A stretch of DNA of 26,271 nt. Origin: Nitriliruptor sp040882055. Its GTDB lineage: Bacteria; Actinomycetota; Nitriliruptoria; Nitriliruptorales; Nitriliruptoraceae. Positions within the stretch are counted from its first letter, which is position 1; the number at the start of each line of letters is the position of its first letter. Below, piece after piece: positions 13,498 to 21,852 of this stretch. The notes beneath the pieces are model-generated. The model worked only from the letters and a program-made list of their open reading frames with translations, was not told the origin of the DNA and searched no databases. The stretch lies in assembly GCA_040882055.1 (NCBI GenBank), contig JBBECA010000050.1, positions 1-26,271 on the forward strand, given 5' to 3'. A program made the translations under genes and the position numbers.

Positions 13498-16242
13498 TCA
13501 CCCCGTGTTGCGCAGGCCCGCGGCGATGCCGTTGGTGGCCACCAGCACGGCATCACGCACGGCATCAGCGTCGTCGCCCTCCTCGCCGCTGCGAAGCCGG
13601 GCCAGCAGCCGCACCTGCACGGCGTGCAGGGGATCGAGGTAGGGATCGCGGAGGCGGAGCACCTCGTCGAGCTCGGGATCGAGGTCCCGTGGCCCGCGGC
13701 CGGTGATGCGGCGCAGCGCGTCCACGGTGCGATCGTGCTCCTCGATCAGGCGGGGCAGGATGGCCTGGCGCACCTCGGGCCTGGCGAGCGAGGCGTAGTC
13801 GGCAGCGATGGTCAGGTCGGCCTTCGCGAGCGCCATCGACACGTTCGCCAGCGTCACCTGCAGCAGCGGTGAGCCGCCGTGGAGCTCGGTGAGCTCCGCC
13901 CACCGATCGGGATCCTCGCCGGCCCACGCGGTGAAGCCCGTGCCGACGCCGTACCAGGCCGGCAGGTGGATCCGGCACTGGGTCCACCCGAAACCCCACG
14001 GGATGGCGCGCAGGTCCTCGATCCCTCGACCGGCGCTCCGGCGCGCCGGCCGCGAGGCGAGGTTGAGCTCGGCGATCGCGTCGATCGGGGTGGCCTCGTG
14101 GAGGTAGTCGACGAGCTCCGGAGTGTCGTGGACCAGGTCCCGGTACGCCTCCCGCGCGTGGTCGGCGCAGGCGTCGAGCACCTCGTCCACCCGGGCGGTC
14201 GACGACGGTTCCTGCGACGGGATCGTGGTCACGAGGGTCGCGTGGAGCACCTGCTCGAGGTGGCGGTGGGCGAGGTCGGGCTCCCGGTACCGGGCGGCGA
14301 TGACCTCGCCCTGTTCGGTGAGCTTCAGCCGGCCGGCCACCGACCGGGGCGGCTGGGCACGGATCGCCGCGTTCGCGGGGCCCCCACCGCGCCCGATCGA
14401 GCCGCCGCGCCCGTGGAAGAGGGTGAGCTCGATGCCGTGCTGTTCGGAGACGTCGGCGAGCGCACGCTGGACCCGTTGCAGCTGCCAGGTGGCGGTGAGG
14501 TAACCCCCGTCCTTGTTGGAGTCGGAGTAGCCGATCATCACCTGCTGGCCGTCGCCGCGGGCAGCGAGGTGCTCGCGGTACACCGGCAGCTCGAACAGCG
14601 CGGTCATCACCTCGGGAGCCCGGTGGAGGTCGTCGACCGTCTCGAACAGCGGGACGACGTCGAGCCGCTCGTCCACGCCCGCGTCGCGGGCCATGGTCAG
14701 CACGGCGAGCACGTCGGAGGCCCGCTCGGTCATCGAGATGACGTAGGTGTCGCAGGCGTCCGGGCCGAGCCGCTGGTGGGCCCGACGCAGCAGCCGGAAC
14801 AGCTCGAAGGTGGCGCGGTGGTCGTCCTCGAGGTCGATGATCGCCGGCGTCAGCGGCCGCGGCGAGGTGAGCTCGGTGACCAGCAGCTCGACCTTGTCCG
14901 CCTCGGCGAGCCCCGCGTAGTCGTCGTGTTCGCCGTACCGGCGGTAGAGGGCGGTGAACGCCTCGCGGTGCCGGCCGGCGTGCTGGCGGAGATCCAGGGT
15001 CACGAGGTGGAAGCCGAAGACGCGGGCCTGGCACTCGAGATCCCACACGCGGCCGTCGGCGATGGCGTGGGCCCCCACCTCGCGCAGGGACGCTCGCAGC
15101 AGCTGCAGGTCGGCGACCAGCTCGTCCGCCGAGGCGTAGCGGAGGGGATCGTGACGGTGGTCGGCCCGCCAGGGTTCGGCGGCGTGCTGCTCGGTGGCGA
15201 GCAGCACCTGGTAGACCATCGCGAGGAACTGCCGGTGGGGTTGCTGCGGGTAGCGGTCCTCGACGCGCGCAGCCGCCCGCGGGCGGAGCCGGCGCAGTTC
15301 GTCGAGGCGGTTCGCGAGCTCCTCGGAGGTCCCGCGACGCTCGCTGACCGAGAGGTGGGCGTGCAGCCGGTCGATGGAGCGTCGCAGCAGCCGGATCGCG
15401 AGCTGCTGCTGTTCTCGCCAGGTGGCTTCGGTGGCGGCAGCGGTGACGTTCGGGTTGCCGTCGCGGTCACCGCCGATCCACGAGCCGAAGCGCAGGAAGC
15501 GTCCCGGTTCGAGGGCCGGCGCGTCGGGGTAGGCGGCGGCGTACGCGTCGGCGAGCTCGCGGTACAGGCGCGGCGCGAGATCGAAGAGGACGGCGTCGAC
15601 CCAGTAGAGCCCGTTGCGGACCTCGTCGATCACCGTCGGCGGTCGCACCCGGGTCTCGTCGGTCAGCCACATCGAGGCGACCTCCTCGGCGAGGTAGGCC
15701 TCGGCAGCGGTGCGGGCCTCCGGGGGGAGCTGGTCACGATCGAGCTCGCGCAGCACGTGCGCCACGCGGCCGAGCTTGGTGAGCGTCGTGCGTCGCTTCG
15801 CCTCGGTCGGGTGGGCGGTCAGCACCAGCCGCACGGCCAGCTGACCGATGGCCGCGGCGGCCTCGTCCGCGTCGAGCCCGGCCTCGACGAACCGGGCGAG
15901 CGCAGCGCGCAGCGACTCGGGGAAGGGGCCGGCGTCCGCCGCCGCGCGGTCGAGCCGGTCCCGGACCAGCTGGCGCACCCGGCCCTGGTCCTCCGCGAGG
16001 TTCACCAGACGGAACCAGGCGGCGAACGCGGTCACGAGCACCCGCGCATCGTCGACCGGGACCGAGGTGATCAGCTCGGTCAGCTCGGCACCGGCGGCCG
16101 TGTCGCCACCGCGTTGGGCCTTCGCGAGCGCGCGGACGCGCTCGACCAGCTCGAGCCGGTCGGGACCCTCGACGTCGGCGACGGTGTTCCCGAGGACGTC
16201 GCCGAGCAGTCGGACCTGCCGCGCGGTCGCGTCGCGGTCCAC
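13498..16242 (-). CDS. ppc: Phosphoenolpyruvate carboxylase
   Basis: A 914-residue enzyme that carboxylates phosphoenolpyruvate with bicarbonate to oxaloacetate, refilling the TCA cycle. Signatures: LTAHPTEAKRRT with catalytic H144, WIGGDRDGNPNVT, GYSDSNKDGGYLT, the flexible loop FHGRGGSIGRGGGP, and the invariant C-terminus AAGLRNTG. Length is normal for a bacterial enzyme. The frame is open to 16470, but the upstream part is antisense to the next gene; GTG 16242 has GGAAGG six bases before it, so I use that start. A -10 candidate (TAGCCT, minus strand 16276-16271) lies about 30 bp upstream. Confidence 0.96.
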   Translation of the reverse strand: MDRDATARQVRLLGDVLGNTVADVEGPDRLELVERVRALAKAQRGGDTAAGAELTELITSVPVDDARVLVTAFAAWFRLVNLAEDQGRVRQLVRDRLDRAAADAGPFPESLRAALARFVEAGLDADEAAAAIGQLAVRLVLTAHPTEAKRRTTLTKLGRVAHVLRELDRDQLPPEARTAAEAYLAEEVASMWLTDETRVRPPTVIDEVRNGLYWVDAVLFDLAPRLYRELADAYAAAYPDAPALEPGRFLRFGSWIGGDRDGNPNVTAAATEATWREQQQLAIRLLRRSIDRLHAHLSVSERRGTSEELANRLDELRRLRPRAAARVEDRYPQQPHRQFLAMVYQVLLATEQHAAEPWRADHRHDPLRYASADELVADLQLLRASLREVGAHAIADGRVWDLECQARVFGFHLVTLDLRQHAGRHREAFTALYRRYGEHDDYAGLAEADKVELLVTELTSPRPLTPAIIDLEDDHRATFELFRLLRRAHQRLGPDACDTYVISMTERASDVLAVLTMARDAGVDERLDVVPLFETVDDLHRAPEVMTALFELPVYREHLAARGDGQQVMIGYSDSNKDGGYLTATWQLQRVQRALADVSEQHGIELTLFHGRGGSIGRGGGPANAAIRAQPPRSVAGRLKLTEQGEVIAARYREPDLAHRHLEQVLHATLVTTIPSQEPSSTARVDEVLDACADHAREAYRDLVHDTPELVDYLHEATPIDAIAELNLASRPARRSAGRGIEDLRAIPWGFGWTQCRIHLPAWYGVGTGFTAWAGEDPDRWAELTELHGGSPLLQVTLANVSMALAKADLTIAADYASLARPEVRQAILPRLIEEHDRTVDALRRITGRGPRDLDPELDEVLRLRDPYLDPLHAVQVRLLARLRSGEEGDDADAVRDAVLVATNGIAAGLRNTG

Positions 16243-16270
16243 GGGCTGCCTTCCGTGTCGGAGGCGACCG

Positions 16271-16276
16271 AGGCTA
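16271..16276 (-). promoter_or_regulatory. ppc: Candidate -10 box of ppc
   Basis: TAGCCT on the minus strand. A start near 16264 would give a leader of about 22 nt that contains the GGAAGG ribosome site of ppc. No clear -35. Confidence 0.4.
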
Positions 16277-16302
16277 CGGCAGGGGGCGTCACACCCGTCA
16301 CC

Positions 16303-16308
16303 TACGCT
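16303..16308 (+). promoter_or_regulatory. Candidate -10 box for a leaderless transcript
   Basis: TACGCT ends seven bases before the GTG at 16316, the spacing at which transcription would start on the start codon itself. There is no Shine-Dalgarno, which agrees. It lies back to back with the ppc -10 in a 73-bp divergent gap. Confidence 0.5.
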
Positions 16309-16315
16309 CGCCCGC

Positions 16316-16873
16316 GTGCTGATCCTCCACCACGACCCCACCTCCCCGGCCTCCGCCGTCGCGACGTTGCGCCTGCAGCGCATCGCCGACCGGGGCGGCG
16401 CTGTGGCCTTCCAGGGCCTCGACGTGCTGGGGCTCGACGCCGCCATCCCGGTCACCCTCGACCAGCTCACCGAGCTCGACCGGGTCCGTGAGCGCCTCCA
16501 CGAGCTGGGGCTGAGCGCACGACGGCCGACGCGCCGTCCACCGACCTTGGCCGCCCACCTCGTCGACGAGGAGGTGGCGCAGCAGGTCGGGCTCGGGGCG
16601 GTGTGGCGGCGTTCGGTCCTCGCCGCCTACTGGGAACGCGACGTGGACATCTCGGATGCGGTCGCGCTCGCCGCCGTCGCGGGCGAGGTGGGACTCGACG
16701 CGGGCCGTGTCGTCGACCTGCTCGCCGACCGGGCGGCGCGGACCCAGCTCCGGCGCCGGATGCTGGCCACCCGGCAGCGCGGCATCGGCGGCGTCCCCGT
16801 GCTCGAGGTCGGGGGGACCTTCGTCGCCGCCGACCTCGACGACCACGACCTCCGTCAGCTGGCGGGGGCGTGA
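16316..16873 (+). CDS. DsbA-fold protein of the HCCA isomerase/kappa-GST type, without cysteine
   Basis: A 185-residue thioredoxin-fold protein of the DSBA family (PF01323). Strand 1 ends in HHDPTSPAS, where oxidoreductases have CPxC; here S10-P11-A12-S13 follow the Ser-Pro-x-Ser pattern of 2-hydroxychromene-2-carboxylate isomerases and kappa glutathione transferases. The helical insertion is at about 50-145, and GIGGVPV with cis-Pro P161 is close to the C-terminus. There is no cysteine in the protein, so it cannot be a disulfide oxidoreductase. The role is unknown; a thiol-cofactor-dependent isomerase or a binding partner is possible. GTG start with a -10 just upstream (leaderless). The stop overlaps the next start (GTGA). 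Confidence 0.8.
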   Translation: MLILHHDPTSPASAVATLRLQRIADRGGAVAFQGLDVLGLDAAIPVTLDQLTELDRVRERLHELGLSARRPTRRPPTLAAHLVDEEVAQQVGLGAVWRRSVLAAYWERDVDISDAVALAAVAGEVGLDAGRVVDLLADRAARTQLRRRMLATRQRGIGGVPVLEVGGTFVAADLDDHDLRQLAGA

Positions 16874-17871
16874 GCACGGCGCCCGGGGACGGGGGCGCGG
16901 CCGCTCGGGAGCGGCTGCGGACGGAGCTGTTCGGCTGGCGTCAGGAACGGCCGATCGTGGCCGAGGGCCGCGTGGCGGCTCTGCGGGACCAGCTCGAGAC
17001 GGAGCTCGCTGAGCTGGGTGACGACCTCGACGCTGCGGCGACGGCGACGGGCCGGCGTCAGCTGCTGGTCACCAAGACCCGGCTGGACCGGCTCGCCTGC
17101 GACGGGTGGGCCCTCGACCCCGCCCCGTTCGAGCACACCCGCGCCAACGTCCGGGGGACCCTGGTTCACAAGGTCCTCGAACGGGAGCTCGATGCCCGTG
17201 GCGGCGAGGCCCCACCGGCGGCGGTGGCCGTGGCGGCCGCGTGGCGTGAGCTCGCCGCGCGGCAGCCCGGTGATCCCCGGTCGGTGAGCGCGTGGTTGAA
17301 CGCCTGCCCACGCGACGAGGCCGACGACCTGCGCGCCGAGGTCGCGGTCCTGCTCGATGGCTTCCGCGAGGTGTGGCCGGACCTCCCGCCCTCCGCGGTC
17401 GTCGTGAGGACCGAGAAGCGGCTCGACGTCACGCTCGCTGAGGGACGGATCCGGTTGCAGGGCACCCTCGACGTCCTGCTCGACAGCCGGACACGTGACG
17501 ACCGGGCCCGCGCCCTGGTGGTCGACTTCAAGACCGGGATCCCCCGTTCGGATCACGACCGCGCCGAGGTCCGGTTCTACGCGTTGCTCAGCGCGCTCGC
17601 GACGGGACGGTTGCCGTTCCGGTGGGCGACCTTCTACGTGACCGAGGGACGTCCCGAGGTCGAGGATCTGCACCAGGCCACGCTGGATGCCACGGTGCGC
17701 CGCGTCGTCGATGCGGTGCGCCAAGCCGCCCGCCTCGCCGCGGTCGCGGGTGGCCGGGCCGAACCGCAGCTACGCGGCGGCCTGTGGTGTCGAGGCTGCC
17801 TACGCCAGCACGACTGCGACGAGGCGGATCGCGCGCGGCGGGCGTACGCGGCGAACCTCAGCGCCGGGTGA
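16870..17871 (+). CDS. RecB/Cas4-like PD-(D/E)XK nuclease with probable Fe-S cluster
   Basis: A 333-residue nuclease of the PDDEXK_1 group. Motifs in order: C77 in RLACDGW, H100 in GTLVHKVLE, acidic D201 in LQGTLDVLLD, D219-x-K221 in VVDFKTG, then the helix with RFYALL. The end carries C307-x2-C310-x5-C316. One Cys before the His motif plus three at the C-terminus is the layout of the Fe-S-stapled nuclease domains of AddB and Cas4. There is no helicase domain, and no cas genes or repeats are present, so a DNA repair or end-processing role is more likely than CRISPR adaptation. Start GTG 16870 overlaps the DsbA-fold gene by 4 nt, implying coupled translation. Confidence 0.85.
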   Translation: MSTAPGDGGAAARERLRTELFGWRQERPIVAEGRVAALRDQLETELAELGDDLDAAATATGRRQLLVTKTRLDRLACDGWALDPAPFEHTRANVRGTLVHKVLERELDARGGEAPPAAVAVAAAWRELAARQPGDPRSVSAWLNACPRDEADDLRAEVAVLLDGFREVWPDLPPSAVVVRTEKRLDVTLAEGRIRLQGTLDVLLDSRTRDDRARALVVDFKTGIPRSDHDRAEVRFYALLSALATGRLPFRWATFYVTEGRPEVEDLHQATLDATVRRVVDAVRQAARLAAVAGGRAEPQLRGGLWCRGCLRQHDCDEADRARRAYAANLSAG

Positions 17872-17926
17872 GCTCGGCGGCGGATGTGAGCTGTCACCCG
17901 AGGTGTCGGCACCGGCCCGGCTGGTC

Positions 17927-17952
17927 TAGGTTCCGGTCCGGCGGCGCCGCCG
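17927..17952 (+). promoter_or_regulatory. Candidate -10 and palindrome upstream of the plus-strand phosphate cotransporter
   Basis: TAGGTT (17927-17932) is followed six bases later by a perfect 14-nt palindrome, CGGCGGCGCCGCCG (17939-17952), at the expected transcript start. It would give a 5' leader of about 125 nt before 18067. No -35 seen. The rest of the 195-bp gap shows nothing else clear. Confidence 0.3.
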
Positions 17953-18066
17953 CGTCGACCCCGACGAGGCCACCGCAGGGGATAGCCCGTCAGCGACCGT
18001 CCCGCCTCGGGCCGGGCGCCCGTCGAGCACCACGGCCGGATCGTCGATCTCGGAGCTGCTGCACCG

Positions 18067-19218
18067 ATGAGCCAGGTTGACCGCATGACGACCACCTCAC
18101 GCCGTGAGTTCGCCACGTGGACGCGGGTGCTGTTCGCACTCGCACTGCTCTACGTCTTCCTCGTCGGGGTCGGGCTGCTCGAGGACGGCATCCGCCAGTT
18201 CGGTGAGGGCTTCGAGACCCAGCTGCTCGCCAGCGTCGGCAACCCCGTCGCTGGTCTGTTCGCCGGCGTGGCCGCGACCGTGATCGTGCAGTCCTCGTCG
18301 ATCTCGACCTCCACGATCGTGGGGCTCGTCGGCTCGGGCACCCTGCCCATCAGTCTCGCCGTGCCGATGATCATGGGCGCCAACATCGGTACCACCATCA
18401 CCAACACGCTCGTCTCGCTCGGCAGCCTGCGACGTCCGACCGAGTTCCGACGTGCGTTCGCCGCCGCGACGATGCACGACTTCTTCAACCTCCTCGCCGT
18501 CGCCGTGCTGTTGCCCATCGAGATCCTCACCGGCGTGCTCTCGAAGAGCGCCTCGCGCCTCGGCGGCGTGCTCTCCCGTGCCGGCATCGGCGGCGCAGAG
18601 GGGGACAGCCCGATCCGCACGGCCGTCAACGCCGGAACGGGCGCCGTCGAGGGCCTTCTCGGACGGTTCACCGAACCGGGTATCGGGCTCGGCGTGATCA
18701 TGCTGGTGCTCGGCATCGGTCTCCTGTTCGCCTCGCTGCGGTTCGTGACCACCAACATGCGTGCCGTCATGGCGGGCCGGATCGAACAGGCGATGAACCG
18801 CCTGTTGGACCGTGGCGGCGGGATCCCGGGCATCCTCATGGGCATCGCCATCACGCTGGCCGTGATGACCTCCACCATCACGACCTCGATCCTGGTGCCG
18901 ATGGTCGCCGCCGGCGTCCTGACCGTCCGTAACGCCTACCCGGTCACGCTCGGCGCCAACATCGGAACCACGGCGACCGCGCTGCTCGCCGCGCTCGCGG
19001 TCGACCAGCCCGCTGCACTCGTGATCGCCCTGGTCCACATGCTGTTCAACCTGACGGCGATCGCGCTGCTCTACCCCATCCCGGCCGTGCGGTACGTACC
19101 GGTGCGGCTCGCGGACGCCCTCGCTGGGGCGGCCGTCCGTAACCGCTCCCTGGTCGCGGCCTACGTCGCTGGTCTGTTCATCGTCGTGCCGTTCGTCGGC
19201 ATCCTCGCCTTGGGCTGA
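18067..19218 (+). CDS. Na+/phosphate cotransporter family protein, altered second motif
   Basis: A 383-residue membrane protein with two inverted Na/Pi-cotransporter repeats (PF02690). The first repeat has QSSS at 75-78 followed by GANIGTTITN; the second has GANIGTTATA, but M267-T268-S269-T270 stands where QSSS is expected. In this family the QSSS pairs line the sodium/phosphate site, so ion coupling or substrate may differ. It is clearly paralogous to the gene at 25692-24538 (shared LYVFLVGV, STIVGLVGSGTL and DFFNLLAVAVLLPIE). No phoU follows it. ATG 18067 has a GGAG about 11 bases upstream; an in-frame ATG at 18085 is equally possible. Confidence 0.88.
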   Translation: MSQVDRMTTTSRREFATWTRVLFALALLYVFLVGVGLLEDGIRQFGEGFETQLLASVGNPVAGLFAGVAATVIVQSSSISTSTIVGLVGSGTLPISLAVPMIMGANIGTTITNTLVSLGSLRRPTEFRRAFAAATMHDFFNLLAVAVLLPIEILTGVLSKSASRLGGVLSRAGIGGAEGDSPIRTAVNAGTGAVEGLLGRFTEPGIGLGVIMLVLGIGLLFASLRFVTTNMRAVMAGRIEQAMNRLLDRGGGIPGILMGIAITLAVMTSTITTSILVPMVAAGVLTVRNAYPVTLGANIGTTATALLAALAVDQPAALVIALVHMLFNLTAIALLYPIPAVRYVPVRLADALAGAAVRNRSLVAAYVAGLFIVVPFVGILALG

Positions 19219-19251
19219 GAGGCGCGCCGGCCCCGTGTCACCCTCCCGTCG

Positions 19252-19257
19252 TACGGT
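19252..19257 (+). promoter_or_regulatory. Candidate -10 box for a leaderless HIRAN gene
   Basis: TACGGT ends six bases before the ATG at 19264, with no Shine-Dalgarno between. Fits transcription starting at the start codon. Confidence 0.5.
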
Positions 19258-19263
19258 CGTGCC

Positions 19264-19737
19264 ATGACCTCGACCTCCCACCTGGACCCCGCACGACCGG
19301 CCGCGCGGTCGTTCCGTCCCATCGCACCGGCCGCGGTACCGGCCTTCCGGACCCCGGTGCGGGGACACGCCTTCGCCGCCAGGCCGCCGGGCCTGCCCGC
19401 CCGGGAGGTCGGTGGTGCCGTCCGGCTGGTACGCGAACCCGACAACCCCCGCGACGAGCTGGCCGTGGCGGTCTGGGCGGCCGCGCCGGCCCCGTGGCGG
19501 GTCGGCTACCTCGACCGCGCCGTCGCGGCCCGGCTCGCGCCGCGGCTCGACGACGGTCAACGGTTCCGAGCGTCGCTCGAGGGGTGGATCGATGCACCCG
19601 GATCGCGGTGGCGCCGACCGCTGCTGCGGATCGAACCGGTGGGCCCGGCCGCGCGCGACGGCGCAGCGGTGCCGACCGAGCGGGTGGTCCCACGGGCTCC
19701 TGGTGTCCGCCGCCGGACGATCCCCCCGGAGCGTTGA
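19264..19737 (+). CDS. Small HIRAN-domain protein
   Basis: A 157-residue protein. Residues about 33-110 match the HIRAN domain: RGHAFAARPP, then VRLVREPDNPRDELAVAV (53-70), then WRVGYLDR (78-85) and a final strand RFRASLEGW. HIRAN domains bind DNA 3' ends or damaged DNA in helicases such as HLTF; free-standing bacterial copies are small and of unknown role. The N-terminal 30 residues and the Arg/Pro-rich tail (about 125-157) look disordered. Probably leaderless. It sits 45 bp after the cotransporter and ends 6 bp from the convergent VanW gene. Confidence 0.8.
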   Translation: MTSTSHLDPARPAARSFRPIAPAAVPAFRTPVRGHAFAARPPGLPAREVGGAVRLVREPDNPRDELAVAVWAAAPAPWRVGYLDRAVAARLAPRLDDGQRFRASLEGWIDAPGSRWRRPLLRIEPVGPAARDGAAVPTERVVPRAPGVRRRTIPPER

Positions 19738-19743
19738 GCCGGT

Positions 19744-21522
19744 CTACCCGGTCCCGCGCTCCACGATCCCGTTCTGCGGCCGGTAGGTCGTCGAGATGGT
19801 GCGCTCGTCGGTGCCGCCACCGGGGCGTTCCACGCGTCGAACGACCCGCACCTTGAAGCCGGGACTCCCGGGTTCCTGCACGGTCCGGGTCTCGCCGGCC
19901 GGGAGCTCGTCGGTGGTGCGCTCGTCGGTCGTCGGCTCGCGCCGGTCGTAGGGCTCACCGTGGGTCGCCGACACGGCCGTGGCGTGCGGCCGGCCGTACA
20001 TCGAGACCGTCACCGACTCGGAGGTGTAGCTCGCGCGCACCACGATCACCCCGTCGGTGTCGTTGGTGAACCGTACGTCGAGCTCCGGGAAGGACAGGGT
20101 GGCCTCGCGTCCCTGCGGGTAGCGCGAGATGTAGAACGAGTGCGCCCTCCAGTCGTCGAGCTGGACGCCGGAGAAGAAGGCCGCGTTGAAGGTCGTGGTA
20201 CCGAACTGCGAGACGCCGCCGCCGCAGGTGTCGACCAGCTCGCCGCGGACGATCGTGCCGGCGGGCTCGTAGCCCTTGGCGCAGGTCCGTTCGCCGGAGA
20301 TCCCGTTGATCGAGAACTGCTCGCCCGGCAGGACCTGGGTGTCGTCGACGACGTCGGCGAGGCGCTGGATGTTGGCCACGCGGACCTGGCCGGCGGTGTA
20401 GTAGGTGGTGAAGGTGCCGAGCAGGTGGGTCGGGCGGAGCTCCTCGGCCCGCTCGGTGGTGAGGTCCGGCTCGGTGACCTCGACCTCGACCTCGATCTCC
20501 CGGTCCGCGGTACGGAGCGCCTCGGTGAGCTGCTCCGCGGCCCGTCCCGCGACGAAGCTCCGGCCGTCGCGCGCGGGGCGCAGGTCGGCTGCGGGAGCCT
20601 CCACGGGCCGCCAGGTGGTGGTGCCCATGTCGTCGAACCGTGTCGGCGGGGTCCGCGAGGTGGTGAAGGCCGCGTCCCGAGGACCCACGTCGAACCGCTC
20701 GGACGCCCTCGCCGCCAGGTGTTCCTCGACCGCTTCCTCGGTGACCCGCAGCTCGAGGCTGGCGCCGTCCTCGGCCTCACCGACCTCGATCAGCATCGCG
20801 AGCTCGGTCGGGTCGAGCGTCAACGTCTCGTCCTCGACCCGCAGCTCGAGCGGTTCCGCGACCGCACGCTCGACCTGCGTCGCGACCTGCTCGACATCGG
20901 CCGGGGTGACCGGGGGGTCGCCGACGTCGACGGGGAGGGGCAGCAGGTCGTCACCCGGTTCGAGCAGAGCCGCCTCGAGGTCCGCGAGGGCCTCCTCGCG
21001 ACGAACCTCGGCCTCCCCGCGAGGTTCGGAGACCGCCACCTCGAGCGTCTCGGGGTCGACCTCGATCGCGCCGCTGAAGCGATCCCGGTCGATCTCGTCG
21101 GCGAGCTCGTCGATCGCGGCGGCCAGGCCAGGGCCATCGACGACCTCGGCCGGTGGCAGATCACGTTCGCGCCAGAAGGCGCCGATCCGCACGGCCACGT
21201 CGCGGAACGGGGAGGTCCGGCCGCGCTCGAGCGCGGCCGCGACGCTGTCCTCCACGTCGACGCGGTACCCGAGCTCCCGGGGGACCATGGGGTAACGCTC
21301 GTCCTCGAAGGTGAACACGACCTCCTCGCGTTCGCGTTCCTCGGCCACGGGCGCCAACGCCGCTGCAGCCTCCTCCGCGTCCATGCCGGACAGGTCGACA
21401 CCTGCGACCGAGGTGTTCGGCAGCACCTGGCCCCGCTGGGTGAGCCACAGGCCCGCGATCGCCACCACCACCAGCGCGAGCACGATGGCAGGCACGATGA
21501 CCGCAGGGCGACGAAGGACCAT
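19744..21522 (-). CDS. VanW family cell-wall protein with G5-like tail
   Basis: A 592-residue membrane-anchored extracellular protein: one N-terminal helix (8-28), two acidic PG_binding_4-type domains (about 55-200 and 225-345), then the VanW domain (about 367-500) with LGTFTTYYT, PGEQFSING, the CGGGVSQF turn (433-440), RAHSFYISRYPQGREATL and DVRFTNDT. The tail (about 505-592) contains GETRTVQEPGSPG and resembles a G5 domain. Such proteins act at the peptidoglycan, but their exact reaction is not established. The frame is open to 21804; I use ATG 21522, directly before the anchor and after a GGGGG stretch. It is divergent from an M23 peptidase, which suggests shared cell-wall work. Confidence 0.87.
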   Translation of the reverse strand: MVLRRPAVIVPAIVLALVVVAIAGLWLTQRGQVLPNTSVAGVDLSGMDAEEAAAALAPVAEEREREEVVFTFEDERYPMVPRELGYRVDVEDSVAAALERGRTSPFRDVAVRIGAFWRERDLPPAEVVDGPGLAAAIDELADEIDRDRFSGAIEVDPETLEVAVSEPRGEAEVRREEALADLEAALLEPGDDLLPLPVDVGDPPVTPADVEQVATQVERAVAEPLELRVEDETLTLDPTELAMLIEVGEAEDGASLELRVTEEAVEEHLAARASERFDVGPRDAAFTTSRTPPTRFDDMGTTTWRPVEAPAADLRPARDGRSFVAGRAAEQLTEALRTADREIEVEVEVTEPDLTTERAEELRPTHLLGTFTTYYTAGQVRVANIQRLADVVDDTQVLPGEQFSINGISGERTCAKGYEPAGTIVRGELVDTCGGGVSQFGTTTFNAAFFSGVQLDDWRAHSFYISRYPQGREATLSFPELDVRFTNDTDGVIVVRASYTSESVTVSMYGRPHATAVSATHGEPYDRREPTTDERTTDELPAGETRTVQEPGSPGFKVRVVRRVERPGGGTDERTISTTYRPQNGIVERGTG

Positions 21523-21852
21523 CGGTGTGGTTCCCCCAGGAGACGGGCAGAGGTGAGGAGCGGGCGGTCGGGAGCGGGGCGCGAGCTGGGGACGCCGCTC
21601 ATCGGGCGAGGTGCGCTCGAGACCGGACCGTCGGCAGAGGCTACCAACGCGCGCCGGTCGCCACCGGGTGGGTGCTCGTCCACCGGGTGTCGCCGTGGAA
21701 CTCGTGCGCACGGCCGCCGCCAGGTACCGTTCTCGGGCGCGTCCGCGGCTCGGCTGCCCCGGACGCCTCTCGATCCGCTGCGGCGCCGCCCTCCCGACGG
21801 GCACCCACGCAGCGCCGTCGAGGGTCCACAGCTGCCGAGCCCCGGAGGAACC
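21523..21852. other. Divergent intergenic region between the VanW and M23 genes
   Basis: 330 bp without a credible gene; reading frames across it are extensions of the flanking genes. Possible -10 boxes: TAGCCT on the minus strand (21643-21638) for the VanW gene and TACCGT on the plus strand (21725-21730) for the peptidase gene. No clear -35 boxes or strong hairpins noticed. Confidence 0.4.

Noticed and set aside
13879..16491. 870-residue open frame on the plus strand opposite ppc
   Set aside because: Antisense shadow of a convincing PEP carboxylase; no recognisable domain, and composition typical of reverse-frame translation of GC-rich coding DNA.
16870..17871. Cas4 and hence a CRISPR locus
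   Set aside because: The motif order is shared by AddB/RecB-type nucleases, and there are no repeats, spacers or other cas genes in the window.
18097..19560. 487-residue minus-strand frame opposite the cotransporter and HIRAN gene
   Set aside because: Spans two plus-strand genes antisense; very hydrophilic, repetitive composition typical of the strand opposite membrane proteins.
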